Assembly: GCA_963853835.1 (NCBI GenBank)
Contig: OY970824.1
Location: 4,655,001-4,719,000, forward strand
Length of the DNA stretch: 64,000 nt
Source: Calendula officinalis
Taxonomy: Eukaryota; Streptophyta; Magnoliopsida; Asterales; Asteraceae
Reading direction: 5' to 3'
Shown: in pieces, positions 33,201 to 43,910 of the stretch
Layout of the letters: each line of letters opens with the position of its first letter
Position numbering within the stretch: position 1 is the stretch's first letter
Made by a program: the position numbers and the translations under genes
The notes under the pieces: model-generated
The model's input: only the letters and a program-made list of their open reading frames with translations
Database searches by the model: none
Told to the model about the DNA's origin: nothing

Positions 33201-33421
33201 ATGTAGCACTTTGTAACGGCTCACTCTATCCCCTAGGCCCTAACCCATATGTTTAATGAACATTTGAAGCTTCACCGAGTTTTTTTTCGAATGATCGTGT
33301 GAGTCCCACTTGAGCTAACTTTGGTGACCTTGTAAGTGAACCCGAGGCTACTACAAGTACCTTTCAAACATGTGGAACCGGCAAACCATCAGCCAAAGAG
33401 TTGGGGCAGGTGCCCCTAATG

Positions 33422-33588
33422 CAGTGGCGGATCTACATGTATCTAAGGGGGGTCCATGGCCACCACTTGGTGGACCACCCATGTGGAAAAAAACCTAGTA
33501 AAATTTTTTTTTTTTGGAAATTTTTATATGATCTCTACGTAAATTTGTATGAAGGCCCCGGTTGATTTTGATCATAGATTCGCCACTG
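33422..33588. mobile_element. hAT-type MITE with 8-bp TSD
   Basis: The ends CAGTGGCGGATCTA and TAGATTCGCCACTG are inverted. The flanking duplications CCCTAATG (33414-33421 and 33589-33596) are perfect. It is 167 bp and non-coding. Joining the flanks gives sequence with a minus-strand SINE-like organisation (AATTCGTATCC near 33615), so it probably landed in an older SINE. Confidence 0.9.
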
Positions 33589-33689
33589 CCCTAATGAGTT
33601 GCATCTTATGGGATACGAATTTGAGACCTTATATAGAGAAATCCAAGATCTTATCTCTTTGCCACCCCTTCGATTAAAGCTTCACCAAA

Positions 33690-34212
33690 TTGCTCCATAA
33701 GCTTAGGCATAAGCTAGAATTTTGTCAAGCACGTACTTCTTATATTTAGTAGTGTAGTTGTACCTCTAAGTTCTTGACTTGTAACTCAAAACTTTACATT
33801 TGTCAACTGAGAAATAAGATGATTACATACGTTCTTGACTTCTAAGTTCATAGTTCATCTATTATGGCCTGAAAATCGGATTGTTACTTTAAAGTTTTAT
33901 AAGTTTGAATAGTACTGTTAATATTATAGTTCGATATTGATAAATCAAGACAACTTTTTACACAAGAAACTGTGTTATCCGATACACATAACGCGATATT
34001 GAACTTTTTATTTTATATAAAGTATTTTTTTTTTAATAAATAAAGTTATATTACATTTGATCTGATCTTAAAATGAAAAATTAAAAAAATAAAATCTGAG
34101 GCAGAAGATTCTCTGTTCTCCAACAACTTGTAGGAGACAGAAACCAAGTCACAAGACTCACTTTTAAGAAGTGGGTTACATTGTCCGTACAGCTTGATGT
34201 GCTCATTTCATA
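33690..34212. other. AT-rich intergenic DNA, nothing recognised
   Basis: No gene or element terminus is visible. Confidence 0.4.
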
Positions 34213-34214
34213 TA

Positions 34215-34525
34215 CTACCTCCGTATCAAAATAAGTGATACATCAGAGGTTTCATAGTTTTTAAAATAAAAATTTAAAATGTGGATTAAGATGAATTAAA
34301 ATAGATAGTTAGTGGAGATTGGATCCTACTTTTTTTTAATAAAGTGATATTAATGATGTTTAAAAGTAAAAGTAAGGATAAAAGTATAATTTCACTTTAT
34401 TAAAGTAGATAATTAGTGGAGAAGGAGTCCTACTTTTTTTGCCAAATAAGGTAAGATTTAAAAATGTATCACTTATTTTGATCCACCCATTTTAAGAAAG
34501 TGTATCACTTATAATACGGAGGTAG
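34215..34525. mobile_element. Stowaway (Tc1/mariner) MITE
   Basis: The ends CTACCTCCGTATCAAAATAA and, on the opposite strand, CTACCTCCGTATTATAAGTG are inverted, with a TA duplication on each side (34213-34214 and 34526-34527). It is 311 bp and non-coding. It is the best-preserved of several relatives in the window (near 5 kb, 18.8 kb, 39.2 kb and 56.9 kb). Confidence 0.85.
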
Positions 34526-34527
34526 TA

Positions 34528-35413
34528 TTATTTTTATTAAAATTAATGTTTGCATTTTGAAACGAAAAAGTACTTTTATTATTAACATGTATTCTCTGTT
34601 TGATATTATTTATAGAATAATTGATATTGCGGGTGATTCAAACATATAAAATTACTTTTCGCTCTTAAAAAACCAAATTTCAAAAACATCCATTAAGGAT
34701 ACTTGGATTAATTAGATATTTAATAATTTTTTATAAAAAATATTTCTTATGTATTTATATTTAAGCATCGTTTTATATAAAAATTATAAACTTATCTGTT
34801 TACTTTTAATTTTTAAAAACAAATTGTTATTGGTTAGTTAATTTTTAAAAAGAAATTCTAATCAGTAAGAAACACAAGTTTACATTTTGGTGATACTGAA
34901 TTCAGTCTCTATTTATTGACTTTTTACCATTGACCTTTTTAGAAATGAGATGGTTATACAAGATTATATTTTTATTACAAATATAAGATATCTATTCCTT
35001 AGTTAGCGGATCACATAAGTTCAATTCATGCAGCATTAGACCATAAATTGTCACAAACAATATAATAAAAATGAACATTTCAATAACTAAATGGACCAAA
35101 TTGACTAAATATGAGTGAAATTCACTCCAAACTTGTAGACTAAAGTGCTGGCCCATTATTAAGAACTAAAATGGGCTTAGAAATTTGGGCCGATTATTTT
35201 CTTTTATCTTTTAATCAGACTTCAAGTTATTTGTTTGATTGTCTCCATTCTAGTTACAATCATTTATAGTATCCGTTGTGGAAAGTGGATACATAAACCG
35301 GCAGAAACTGATCGGTTATGGATTTGGTTAACTATACTTACATTTTCTGGTTCCATTTGGGTCAATACATAGATAAAACAATCCATGTAGAAATTACTTA
35401 AACTTACAATCTT
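34528..35413. other. AT-rich intergenic DNA, nothing recognised
   Basis: No gene, RNA gene or element terminus is recognised. Confidence 0.4.
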
Positions 35414-35416
35414 TTA

Positions 35417-35957
35417 GGGCAGTTTGTTTTGATGTAATTCTTCATAATTGGAATTTAATTCAATTATGGAGGGATGTTTCGATGAAATTATGTTTCGTAA
35501 TTCAATTCCTACGTAATTCTAAAATACGTTATATGTTGTAATTGAAATGTTTTCTAAAAACCCTATGAATTCAGTTACGCTCACTAACAAACTTGAATAA
35601 TTTATATGTTTCAAACTTTAAAATTATTCAAAATATTTAAAAAAATTTAAAAAATAAAATTTTAAATAGTTAAAAATAATTAAAAATTATAAAAAAATTA
35701 AAATTATATAACTAAAATTAAAAAAGGTAAAAAAATAATAAAGTTTAAAAAAATTAAAAAATAAAATAAAATAAAAAATAAAATAAAAAATACATATGTA
35801 TTGATTTGAATTTCAACAAAAAAAGTTTATAACTAAACGCGCAACGGATTTCAATTAGAAAGGAATTGAATTCTAAATGAATTCAATTTCTTTGTAATTA
35901 AATTCCTTTGTAATTGAATTTTATAACGGAAGATTACGGCATTCCAAACGACTCCCA
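35417..35957. mobile_element. Tourist-like MITE
   Basis: GGGCAGTTTGTTTTG on the left faces CATTCCAAACGACTCCCA on the right, imperfect PIF/Harbinger-style ends, with TTA on both sides (35414-35416 and 35958-35960). The interior (35620-35800) is low-complexity A/T and is flanked by AATTGAATT-type inverted sequence. Confidence 0.55.
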
Positions 35958-35960
35958 TTA

Positions 35961-36455
35961 ATGAGCTAGTAAATTTATAGCTCTAAAGTTATGCTATTTT
36001 AATTAAAACTACAAAAATAACGATATTCAATCACGTCAAAGAAGAAGTATAAAGAACGTAAAATGTAAACAACAATACCTTTATTGGGAGAGAGTAGAGA
36101 GACTGTGTGTCTTCTTTTTATATTTGAATCTTATTAACATTATCAACTCATGGCTCATGCATACATGGAGAGGTTATCATCTTCCTTTCTTAGAGATATC
36201 TTGAGAGTGGACTATTTTAACCGTTGACATTTCAGTCTCTAAATTTATGATTTATGAGAGACCTTATTAGTTCTCAATAACCACAGTTCTCAATAGAGGA
36301 TCGAGTAAGCTTATACAGTTATACAGCAAACTCAAGTATTAAAATTTTCACGTTGTGAAAATTTTATTGTCTCATATTTTATAAAGGAAGGTTTTCGCAT
36401 CTTAAGTTTCTACTCAATTTGCGAGCCGACTAATCTTAAGGTGCGGGTGAACCTC
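35961..36455. other. AT-rich intergenic DNA, nothing recognised
   Basis: No gene or element terminus is recognised. Confidence 0.4.
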
Positions 36456-36458
36456 CGT

Positions 36459-36950
36459 TAGAGATGGCAATCATGTCGGGTTTGCGTTAGCGGGTTCGGG
36501 TTCACATGCTTGCGGGTTAGAATCAGTCAACTCGACCCGACCTATTTTGAATTTTGGGTTAGAAAAATCGACCCTAACCTGACAAATATTTCAACCATTG
36601 GAACTAAAGCACGACCCATCTGACCCACATAACTTAACACGTTGGTGGGCCAAATGGGTTAGCCGGTCAAAAATGAAAATTTGACCCAAATAGAATGATA
36701 TTCGTGAGAAACTGAAAGGTTAAGCAGAGATTTAAAGATATTAGGGATTTTATAGTATTTACATCATTTTAAAAACAAAAGTATACAAATCAAGCGGGTT
36801 GGCGGGTCAACCCATTTATACACAAGCTAAGTTGAAGACGACCCGATATATAAATGATGAGTCGACCTGTTTTTGACCCGAATTTATATAGACTCAACTT
36901 AAACCTGAATATTTTTGTGACGGGTTTTGGGTCGTGTATGGAATTACCCC
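36459..36950. repeat. hAT-like non-autonomous element
   Basis: It starts TAGAGATGGCAATC and ends GGAATTACCCCTG (inverted, degenerate). The interior is full of GGGTCGGGTT/AACCCGACC-type repeats typical of plant hAT MITEs. ACCTCC occurs on both sides and may be a decayed TSD. Confidence 0.5.
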
Positions 36951-37515
36951 TGACCTCCCGGGCCATAAGGAGGTATTTTTGTTCCCAAAGATTGAAATTG
37001 ACTTCCTAAAATTTCACTTTTATGTAAATCAAATCCAGCCACAATTTAACTGTCACAAATTTATTTTTTTAGCTTAGGGTTTCTAACATATCAACTACTT
37101 AGAAGTTGTGAATTTAAGTTTTAATTGAGACATAAAATTGTGCAAGTATTTTGATTACAAATTCATTTTTAAATTATTAGTCGCTTCTGGTCAGCTCAAT
37201 GATTTAAATTAAAGCATTAATTATCAACAATAATACATCTATACAAAGATATTTTAGTATCAAAGAATAGAATGATATTTTACTATTTTTTTCATCACAC
37301 GTCTGATGTATATTCACAGATATTCTTAAGTATGAAATGCATGTTAACATTGTCAACTCATGCGAACATGGAGAGCTAATCATCTTCCTTTCTCAGAGAT
37401 ATTTGAACTTTAAAGAGTTGACTATTTTAGGCTTTGACTTTTCTTTATCTAAATTCGTATAACTTATGAGAGACTTATCAGTTACTCCGAATATCAACGT
37501 GTCATTTAGAAAGGA

Positions 37516-38022
37516 CATATGGGTGTTTGGTTTGAGGATAATGTTAGTCGGGCCAGTCAGGTCGGGTCTATTCGGGTCTTCTGTTAATATTGGGTTTTTA
37601 AACCCGGCCCAACCAACCCGATTCCTTATCAGGTCGGGTTTCGGGTTATGATGTCTTACCTTATCGGGTTTCGGCTTGACCCGATTAAACTCGATTAAAG
37701 TCTAAGTATTTAAAAAAAAAAAAGATATATTAACCATAATTATATCAATGAATTAGCAAATTAATAATTATAAATCATTCAATAAACAATTACATATGCT
37801 TAATCAAAACTCATAAACTTTAATTTATTATATTTATTTTCATTTTTAATTAAAATTCCTAACTCAAGTGTAACCCGACCAACCCGACCGGGTCAACCCG
37901 ATAAACCCGAACATGAATCCTTATCGGGTCGGGTTTCGAGGTAGGAATTGTATACCTCAAACCCGACGGACCCGACCCAATAAGAGCTCAACCCGACCCG
38001 ATAACCCAATAGACACCCCTAG
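37516..38022. repeat. hAT-like non-autonomous element
   Basis: The right end AATAGACACCCCTA is hAT-like. The left end (ATGGGTGTTTGG) is degenerate. GTCGGGTTTCGGG and AACCCGACC repeats occur near both ends in inverted arrangement around an AT-rich core. No TSD was found. Confidence 0.5.
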
Positions 38023-39039
38023 GTGTCGTAATGTTAAACCCATGTCAGATCTTATTTGGTGGCGCTAAAGCTCGTCAAACCACACCAGTAGTAGCGTTAA
38101 ATGATCCGTCGCCATCGGTTTAACACACATTAAATTGATTTTTTCCTTTTTTTATGTATCGTAAATTTGTTGGTTGAATATTTACATCACACATTTTATT
38201 CTATACATCATAATAGTTGTTTTATATATTTGTACAGTCTGCAATAATACTTAAACAGTATGTTACAAGCATAAAAAATTGTGATATAAAAATTAATTTC
38301 CTTATCGTTAATTGTTGTCTTAGGAGTTTATAGGTGCTCGCCATTTTAAGTTCGGTATTTCGTGAGTATTTCCGTGTTATCTAGCTTCTTAATATTTTCC
38401 ATGTAGTTAAAAGAAAACAAAAACCTTCCAAAAAATTTTGTATTAATTATATTAGAATAATCTGTGATCTGTATATTCATGTACGTAAGCAAGGAAATAT
38501 AATACAAGCTAGTCAATGTCGATGCTTCTGTTCAATTATTAAATACTTCTATTATCGCAGTTGAAAAAAAAAATCGTGTAGAACTTTATACACTTTTATT
38601 AAATACTCCCATTGTCGCAATTGAAAAAACAACCATTAAATTAAATCGAGTAGAAGTTTATATATTTAATCGATATTATGATGTGTTGAAATTCAGAATG
38701 CCACTTTTTATATAATTTTATCCTTTCCCATTACAGCCATTTTCTAGCAATTCCCGCTTAGATTCTTTTTTTTTTTTCCTTCTCAAGACCATTTCCAATT
38801 GTGACGTTGATAAAATTTTCAATATTTCAGAAAGTATGATACTTTTCATTCACGACATAATCTACAAACTTTAAGTTTTCAGTTGAATAAAGTAGAATCT
38901 TTGAGATTATAAAAGAACCATAATGTTAATGGAATATACATAGGATACATAAGACTCGGCGTAAGAGGGACGAGAAGTGTCTGTCACCCACTCTGTGATG
39001 CGTCATCCCCTTCCTCTTATTAAAAAAAAAATGAAATAA
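38023..39039. other. AT-rich intergenic DNA, nothing recognised
   Basis: No gene, RNA gene or element terminus is recognised. Confidence 0.4.
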
Positions 39040-39338
39040 TTTGAGTTTCACGATTTTTAAGGCAAAAGATTATAATGATGATTAAATTAGATTAATTAGA
39101 TGGTTAGTGTGGAATGGATCTCACACATTTTGAATAAAGTGGGGTTAATGATGTATAAAAATAAAAAGTAAGGGTAAAGGAGTCATTTCACTTTATTAAA
39201 GTAGATACTAGATAGTTAGTAGTTGTGGGTCCCACTATTTTTTTTGCCAAAATAAAGTGATTTTTCAAAGTGTGTCACTTATTTTGAATCACCATAAAAA
39301 GGAAAGTGTGTCACTTATTTCAAATCGGAGGAAGTATG
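39040..39338. repeat. Stowaway-like MITE remnant
   Basis: The right end CACTTATTTCAAATCGGAGG with AAGTA, and the interior shared with 34215-34525 (for example AAAGTAGATA and TAAAGTGA blocks), identify the family. The left terminus is lost. Confidence 0.5.
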
Positions 39339-39339
39339 T

Positions 39340-41473
39340 GATTTGAGTGACACATCCCAATGCACATATGACAAAGATCTATCACCTACACGTCTGACGG
39401 AGGACGCTGTGTATGGTGCTTTGTTGACTTGTACCTTATGTATGATAAGTGATACGTGTATTAATAAAATTAATTTTAAGGTTTGGTTGCGGGTTTGGTC
39501 ACTGCTATGTGGGTTTGGTCGGGGTTTGTCATGTGTTTTCAAACTCGTTGGGAATCTGACGAGATACATAAGACGATTTCTACCGATGAGATTGTGCCAA
39601 CGGTATTAGTGTAGAGATGAGATTTACATAAGCAAACGACGAGCTTGAGATGCTCCGTTGGGAGCGGTCTAACGTCCGTAAAATCCTATTAATTAACTAT
39701 ACTACATTTAGCAATGAGGATGAATAGTGCCAACCAGCTGGACACCTCCTGCTTCCACCTCCTGCTTCTATTGATCTTCTCTGATGGACACCTCCTGCTT
39801 CCACTAATCTACCTTGATGAATTGCCATCTCATTGTAGCTTCATAATCACGCTCCTTCATACCGACTCATCGCCGTTGTTACTCCTTCTTCTTCTTAGGG
39901 TGACTTTTTAGTATTTCTTTTAAAGTTTCCCTTTTCTATTTTGGGTTTCTCACTTTTGAATTAGGGTTCCCATCAAACCTGTTATCAGTTGGATTTCCGT
40001 TTGCATCACATTTTCAGGGCTGTTATTTCCGTTTGCATCACATTTTCAGGGGCATTTTCTTCAGGTAAGTTTAGTATCCTATTACTCTTTAAACCTTTTT
40101 TCACGAATTTGGCTATTCAGTTTTGGAATTAGAGTCTCTCAGCAAACACTTTCCATCAGCATCTACACTTCTGCTGCTATATGTGAAGGTAATCTTATTT
40201 CTTCAAGTTTTGTTAATTTTATTTTTAAGTTTATGCTGAGTACGACCATGATTCTAGATTTCTAGGGTTCCACTTCAATTACGTTAGTAAAAAGGAGGAA
40301 GAAGAATTGGGGATTTAGGGAATTCTTTATTTTCGAACTATTTGGAGCTACTGCCACTGCTCTCGCTGTATGTATTCTCTTCTTGAAGTTTAATCTCTGT
40401 TATTTATTACTATTTAGTCTATATTCATTGATTAATTCTTCAGTTTGGTGGTTATGCACTTTCCAGTTACTAATTATTTAAGTTGATTATGGACAAGTTG
40501 ATTATGGACACTTATTTTTCCATATAATTATGATTAGTGAAGAAACATTGTAGGTGAATTATTCCCATAAGTTTGGTAATTTAGTACATTGATGTTTAAA
40601 CATCTTCAAATTACTCATTCAACTAATTTAGTAGGTTGGACATATGCTCCATTGATATGTTGGACTTTTCTAGGTTAATATGTGCAGTGAAGTAGTGAGA
40701 AACATATTATCGGTAGAGTAATGCATTTATGAATTGGAATCGGTAGAGTCATGATTTTATGAATTGGAATACATAGGGTATCTCTGTATGTGACATGAAG
40801 AGACATACATTTTGAGCTGGTATTTGGGTTGCTAAAAGCTTATTGTTGTTATTACCATAAGTGCATTAACCATTGGCGTTTAGTGGAAAATTTTTTATCC
40901 ATTTTTAGGTTAGGGTGAATTCATAGGAAAGTTTTAACCAATTTGACTCGTTTAGGATAAATATGAAATACAACCCAAATCCACTCATTTTAGGAACATA
41001 TATTAGAATTGAATTTACAATAAAAAAAACATGTGTATCACAACAATCCTCTTCAAATTTTGGTTAGCAAAACTTTAATGAATCATCTTTTTTGTTTTGA
41101 TTTGTCATTTCTTAGAACCAGTTTTAAGCTTTGACTTTTTTGGATAACTAGGGTCAAATTGATTATTTTAGAGGCTACTTTGACTTTGGGTTTTTCTAAG
41201 GACAAATATGTGTATATGAAGTTACAACATTTGAATTGATTATTACGAATATATAAGCAGTTTTCTAATATGATGTAGGATTACTGTTCTGTACTAATGA
41301 AAACTTTGGTCACCTTTAATTGTTAGAAGTTACGACAACGTATCTTGACCTGTAGTTAACCACTAAGTTTATTTTATTTCCTAATAAATACCCATTTTCG
41401 CCTACGTTAGACCCATCTGACCCGTTTGCGCCACATCACATGTTTGACCCATTTTCGGTATCATATTAAAATA
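39340..41473 (+). other. Probable Helitron body, no gene recognised
   Basis: This is the sequence upstream of a Helitron 3' end. It contains TTAGGGTTCCC-like and CTTCTTCTTCTTAGGG stretches that resemble 5' untranslated regions, and an imperfect repeat of TTCCGTTTGCATCACATTTT (near 39997 and 40026). No captured exon could be identified and the 5' end of the Helitron is not fixed. Confidence 0.35.
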
Positions 41474-41506
41474 CCCCGCGGCAACGCGCGGGGTAAATCC
41501 CACTAG
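41474..41506 (+). mobile_element. Helitron 3' terminus
   Basis: A 7-bp GC stem, CCCCGCG/CGCGGGG, with loop GCAACG (41474-41493) is followed by TAAATCCCACTAG and then T. This is the classic plant Helitron end: hairpin about 10 bases before CTAG, inserted before T. No RepHel gene is present in the window. Confidence 0.8.
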
Positions 41507-41879
41507 TTATGTACATTGAACACACATGTACAATTGTCTTTATACATTTTCAATCAAAAAGTAAAGCTGGAACAACCTTCTCAATTATTCTCCACAGAGA
41601 ACCAAACTTATTTAAAAAAAGTATATCAACAAAATGATAATAAAAAATTACCCATAAACAAAATTAACTTTATAATACAAATGTGATACAAAGTTACTAT
41701 TCACTTACATTTGATTGGTCAATTGATATTTTACTTGCATTTGATTGGTTAATTGATATAAATAATAAATATATAAAACTAACATTTGAGATTAAAAGTC
41801 ATATGTGGTTATGATTGGTTGACAAAGTAAATCACCACTTTCTTTCGAAACCCAAGTTCAAGGCTTCGGGTGCACTTGC

Positions 41880-42368
41880 TGAGTTCTGAACAACTCTATA
41901 TAAATGTCGATCTTTAGGCTCAAGAATAGTTAGTTCTTATCTGGAATAAGCATATACAAAACATATAATTGCGGAATTAGTTGAACATATATGTATAGCT
42001 AAACAAGTTTTCATCATTAAAAGCCTCAATTCTATATATAAATACATAGAACGGTTCTTCGTTAAACAGGATCAAACGACCTTGATGCTTAGGTTTTACA
42101 CACAAACACGTTAAAACGTGGGTTCTAAGAACATCTAATTCTATGTCATTAGGTTTCTTTATATACTAGAAAACCTAAGACTTACAAGGAAAAGATAATG
42201 ACTAAATCTTTTAAACTAATAAAGATATACTATATCTTTTTACATTAATGATTATCTCCTAAATCTTTATTTGAATTTGAACTTTCATATCTTCAATTTA
42301 GGTCCTTGTAGTTTAATAGTTTTGACTAATCAAATCTTTAATGAATATTAATGAAAATATTCCTAACA
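41880..42368 (-). mobile_element. 3' LTR of a minus-strand copia-type element
   Basis: Read on the minus strand, a polypurine tract (AGGGGAAGAT) is followed by TGTTAGGAATATTTTC at 42368, a typical LTR start. Several more AGGGGAAG-type purine tracts lie upstream on that strand (42420-42510), as in SIRE-like copia elements. The far end near 41880 is approximate. The family differs from that of the LTRs at 73-692 and 46474-47116. Confidence 0.55.
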
Positions 42369-43330
42369 ATCTTCCCCTATTTGATTTGACAAAACTTGTA
42401 GAATTAGCTAGGAATCTTCAAGTCTCTTCCCCTTTTTGACATAATCAAATCAATCCGAGAAACTTGAACTTCCCCTTGAATGATCAACACTTTTTCTTCC
42501 CCTAAAAGTGTGATATCATTCTTGTGTTCTTCAAGGCTATATCAATTACATTGAAAACCAACTATCTTCTATTTGAAGTTGAAGTAGAAACTCAAACTAT
42601 GCATCACATTCCGTCTAACTATAGTAATCAGCAACGTCATAATCTTGTATGAAGGACATCTTGGTCTTCAACAGATCTTTTCGTTAAGAGTGTTGAATTG
42701 CAGTTACAACAATACATAACATCTTATGTAGTAAGACTTTCAACCTCTTCTTCAAATAAAATATAATCAATTATCTTCTGTAATCAACTGATAAAGATCA
42801 AATATGTAACAAATAAAACTTTCCTTTATCTTCATCATGCCTTCAACCTGTGTGTGTGAATAATGTGATTCGTTTCACATTATTATCAGATACGATCAAT
42901 AAACCGTGGTATGGAATGAGCATGGTGTGTGTCATGCTTTCCAAAGTATGATGTATCGTTCAAAGAAAGAAATCAGTATCAAAATTTTCTTCAGTACTGT
43001 GTAATACTGATCAGTCAACGCAGCAGTAGTAACATGTATACTACTGATCCTTGGTAAAAATTTCGGTTTGTTACTGATCAGTAGTATTTTTCTTCATTTA
43101 CTACTGATCAGTAGTATTTAATATGGATCAGTAGTAAACAGCGAAGATATTCCGTAATCGAGACCAGCACCAGTAGTAATCGGACCAGTAGTAAGCAGAT
43201 ATACTACTGATCAGTAGTATATTAGGAATTTACCAGCAGTAGTATTGAAATTTACCAGCAGTAGTAATTTTGATTTACTACTGACGAAGATCAGTAGTGA
43301 GTCAAATTGAAAACCTAATTTCTGTTTAAA
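42369..43330 (-). mobile_element. Non-coding 3' region of the minus-strand copia remnant, rich in CAGTAGTAA
   Basis: Purine tracts at 42369-42510 place this upstream of the LTR on the minus strand. From 42990 to 43310 it is crowded with TACTACTGATCAGTAGTA-type palindromes and CAGTAGTAA boxes. No gag or pol frame is present, so it is a fragment. Confidence 0.45.
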
Positions 43331-43377
43331 TTGTTTCCCAAGTTAATCTTAATCTTAAGATCAAAAGGAGAATCACC

Positions 43378-43480
43378 ATGGGAGGAGGAACATAAGCTTT
43401 TCCTGATTTAGGCAAACACTGTCAGCTTTCCGATTGCAAACAGCTTGATTTTCTTCCATTCAAATGTGACGGTTGTATCT
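43378..43480 (+). pseudogene. AN1 zinc-finger (stress-associated protein) gene fragment
   Basis: Starting from an ATG, the frame reads MGGGT, a stop, then AFPDLGKHCQLSDCKQLDF and LPFKCDGC. This matches the start of plant SAP proteins with AN1 fingers (SAP11/12/13 type), including the first cysteines of the finger; the stop replaces the usual Glu codon after GGGT. After CDGC the similarity ends in non-coding sequence. It is a truncated, stop-containing copy lying between two retrotransposon remnants, probably captured or inserted there. Confidence 0.7.
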
Positions 43481-43502
43481 GCGTATCATTGATTTTGAAA
43501 GA

Positions 43503-43745
43503 AGGTCATTGAATCTCTGCCTTTCGCACATACGGAATTAACCAGATTATCATGTTCAATGATTTGGGGATTATCCGATATCTCGATTCAATTGTGACCA
43601 CCTCAACCGGCGAAGTGGAACTGCCATTAAAGATGTAATATTCAGCGGTCATCGACACCGCTCTGCCCTGTACCACACCCTCCAAATCGTTACCTGTGAG
43701 TTTGATCGGTGAGCCGTCGGCGTCCACCGATTTGTATTTTACCTG
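43503..43745 (-). pseudogene. Coding-like fragment of unknown family
   Basis: A minus-strand frame reads KYKSVDADGSPIKLTGNDLE then GVVQGRAVSMTAEYYIFNGS and SPVEVVTIESRYRII before decaying. The composition is gene-like and unlike the surrounding retrotransposon, and it lies next to the AN1 fragment. I do not recognise the domain. It may be an exon piece captured with its neighbour, in the opposite orientation. Confidence 0.4.
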
Positions 43746-43910
43746 GTAACGAGGGTTTTGCTGCTGTTCTTTTGATGATCGAACGTTTTACCCAAATTGA
43801 TTTCTTTTAATGAGTTTTAACTTTTCCAGTGGGTTTACGGTAATTAATAACATGGGTTTTATAAAAGTACCGTAATATCTCAATCACCCACTCAAATAGA
43901 TGTCCTGAAT

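Noticed and set aside
39714..39911. Leu/Ser-rich 65-codon frame resembling a signal peptide
   Set aside because: It comes from repeated CACCTCCTGCTTCCA and CTTCTTCTT tracts inside a probable Helitron, and no mature domain follows.
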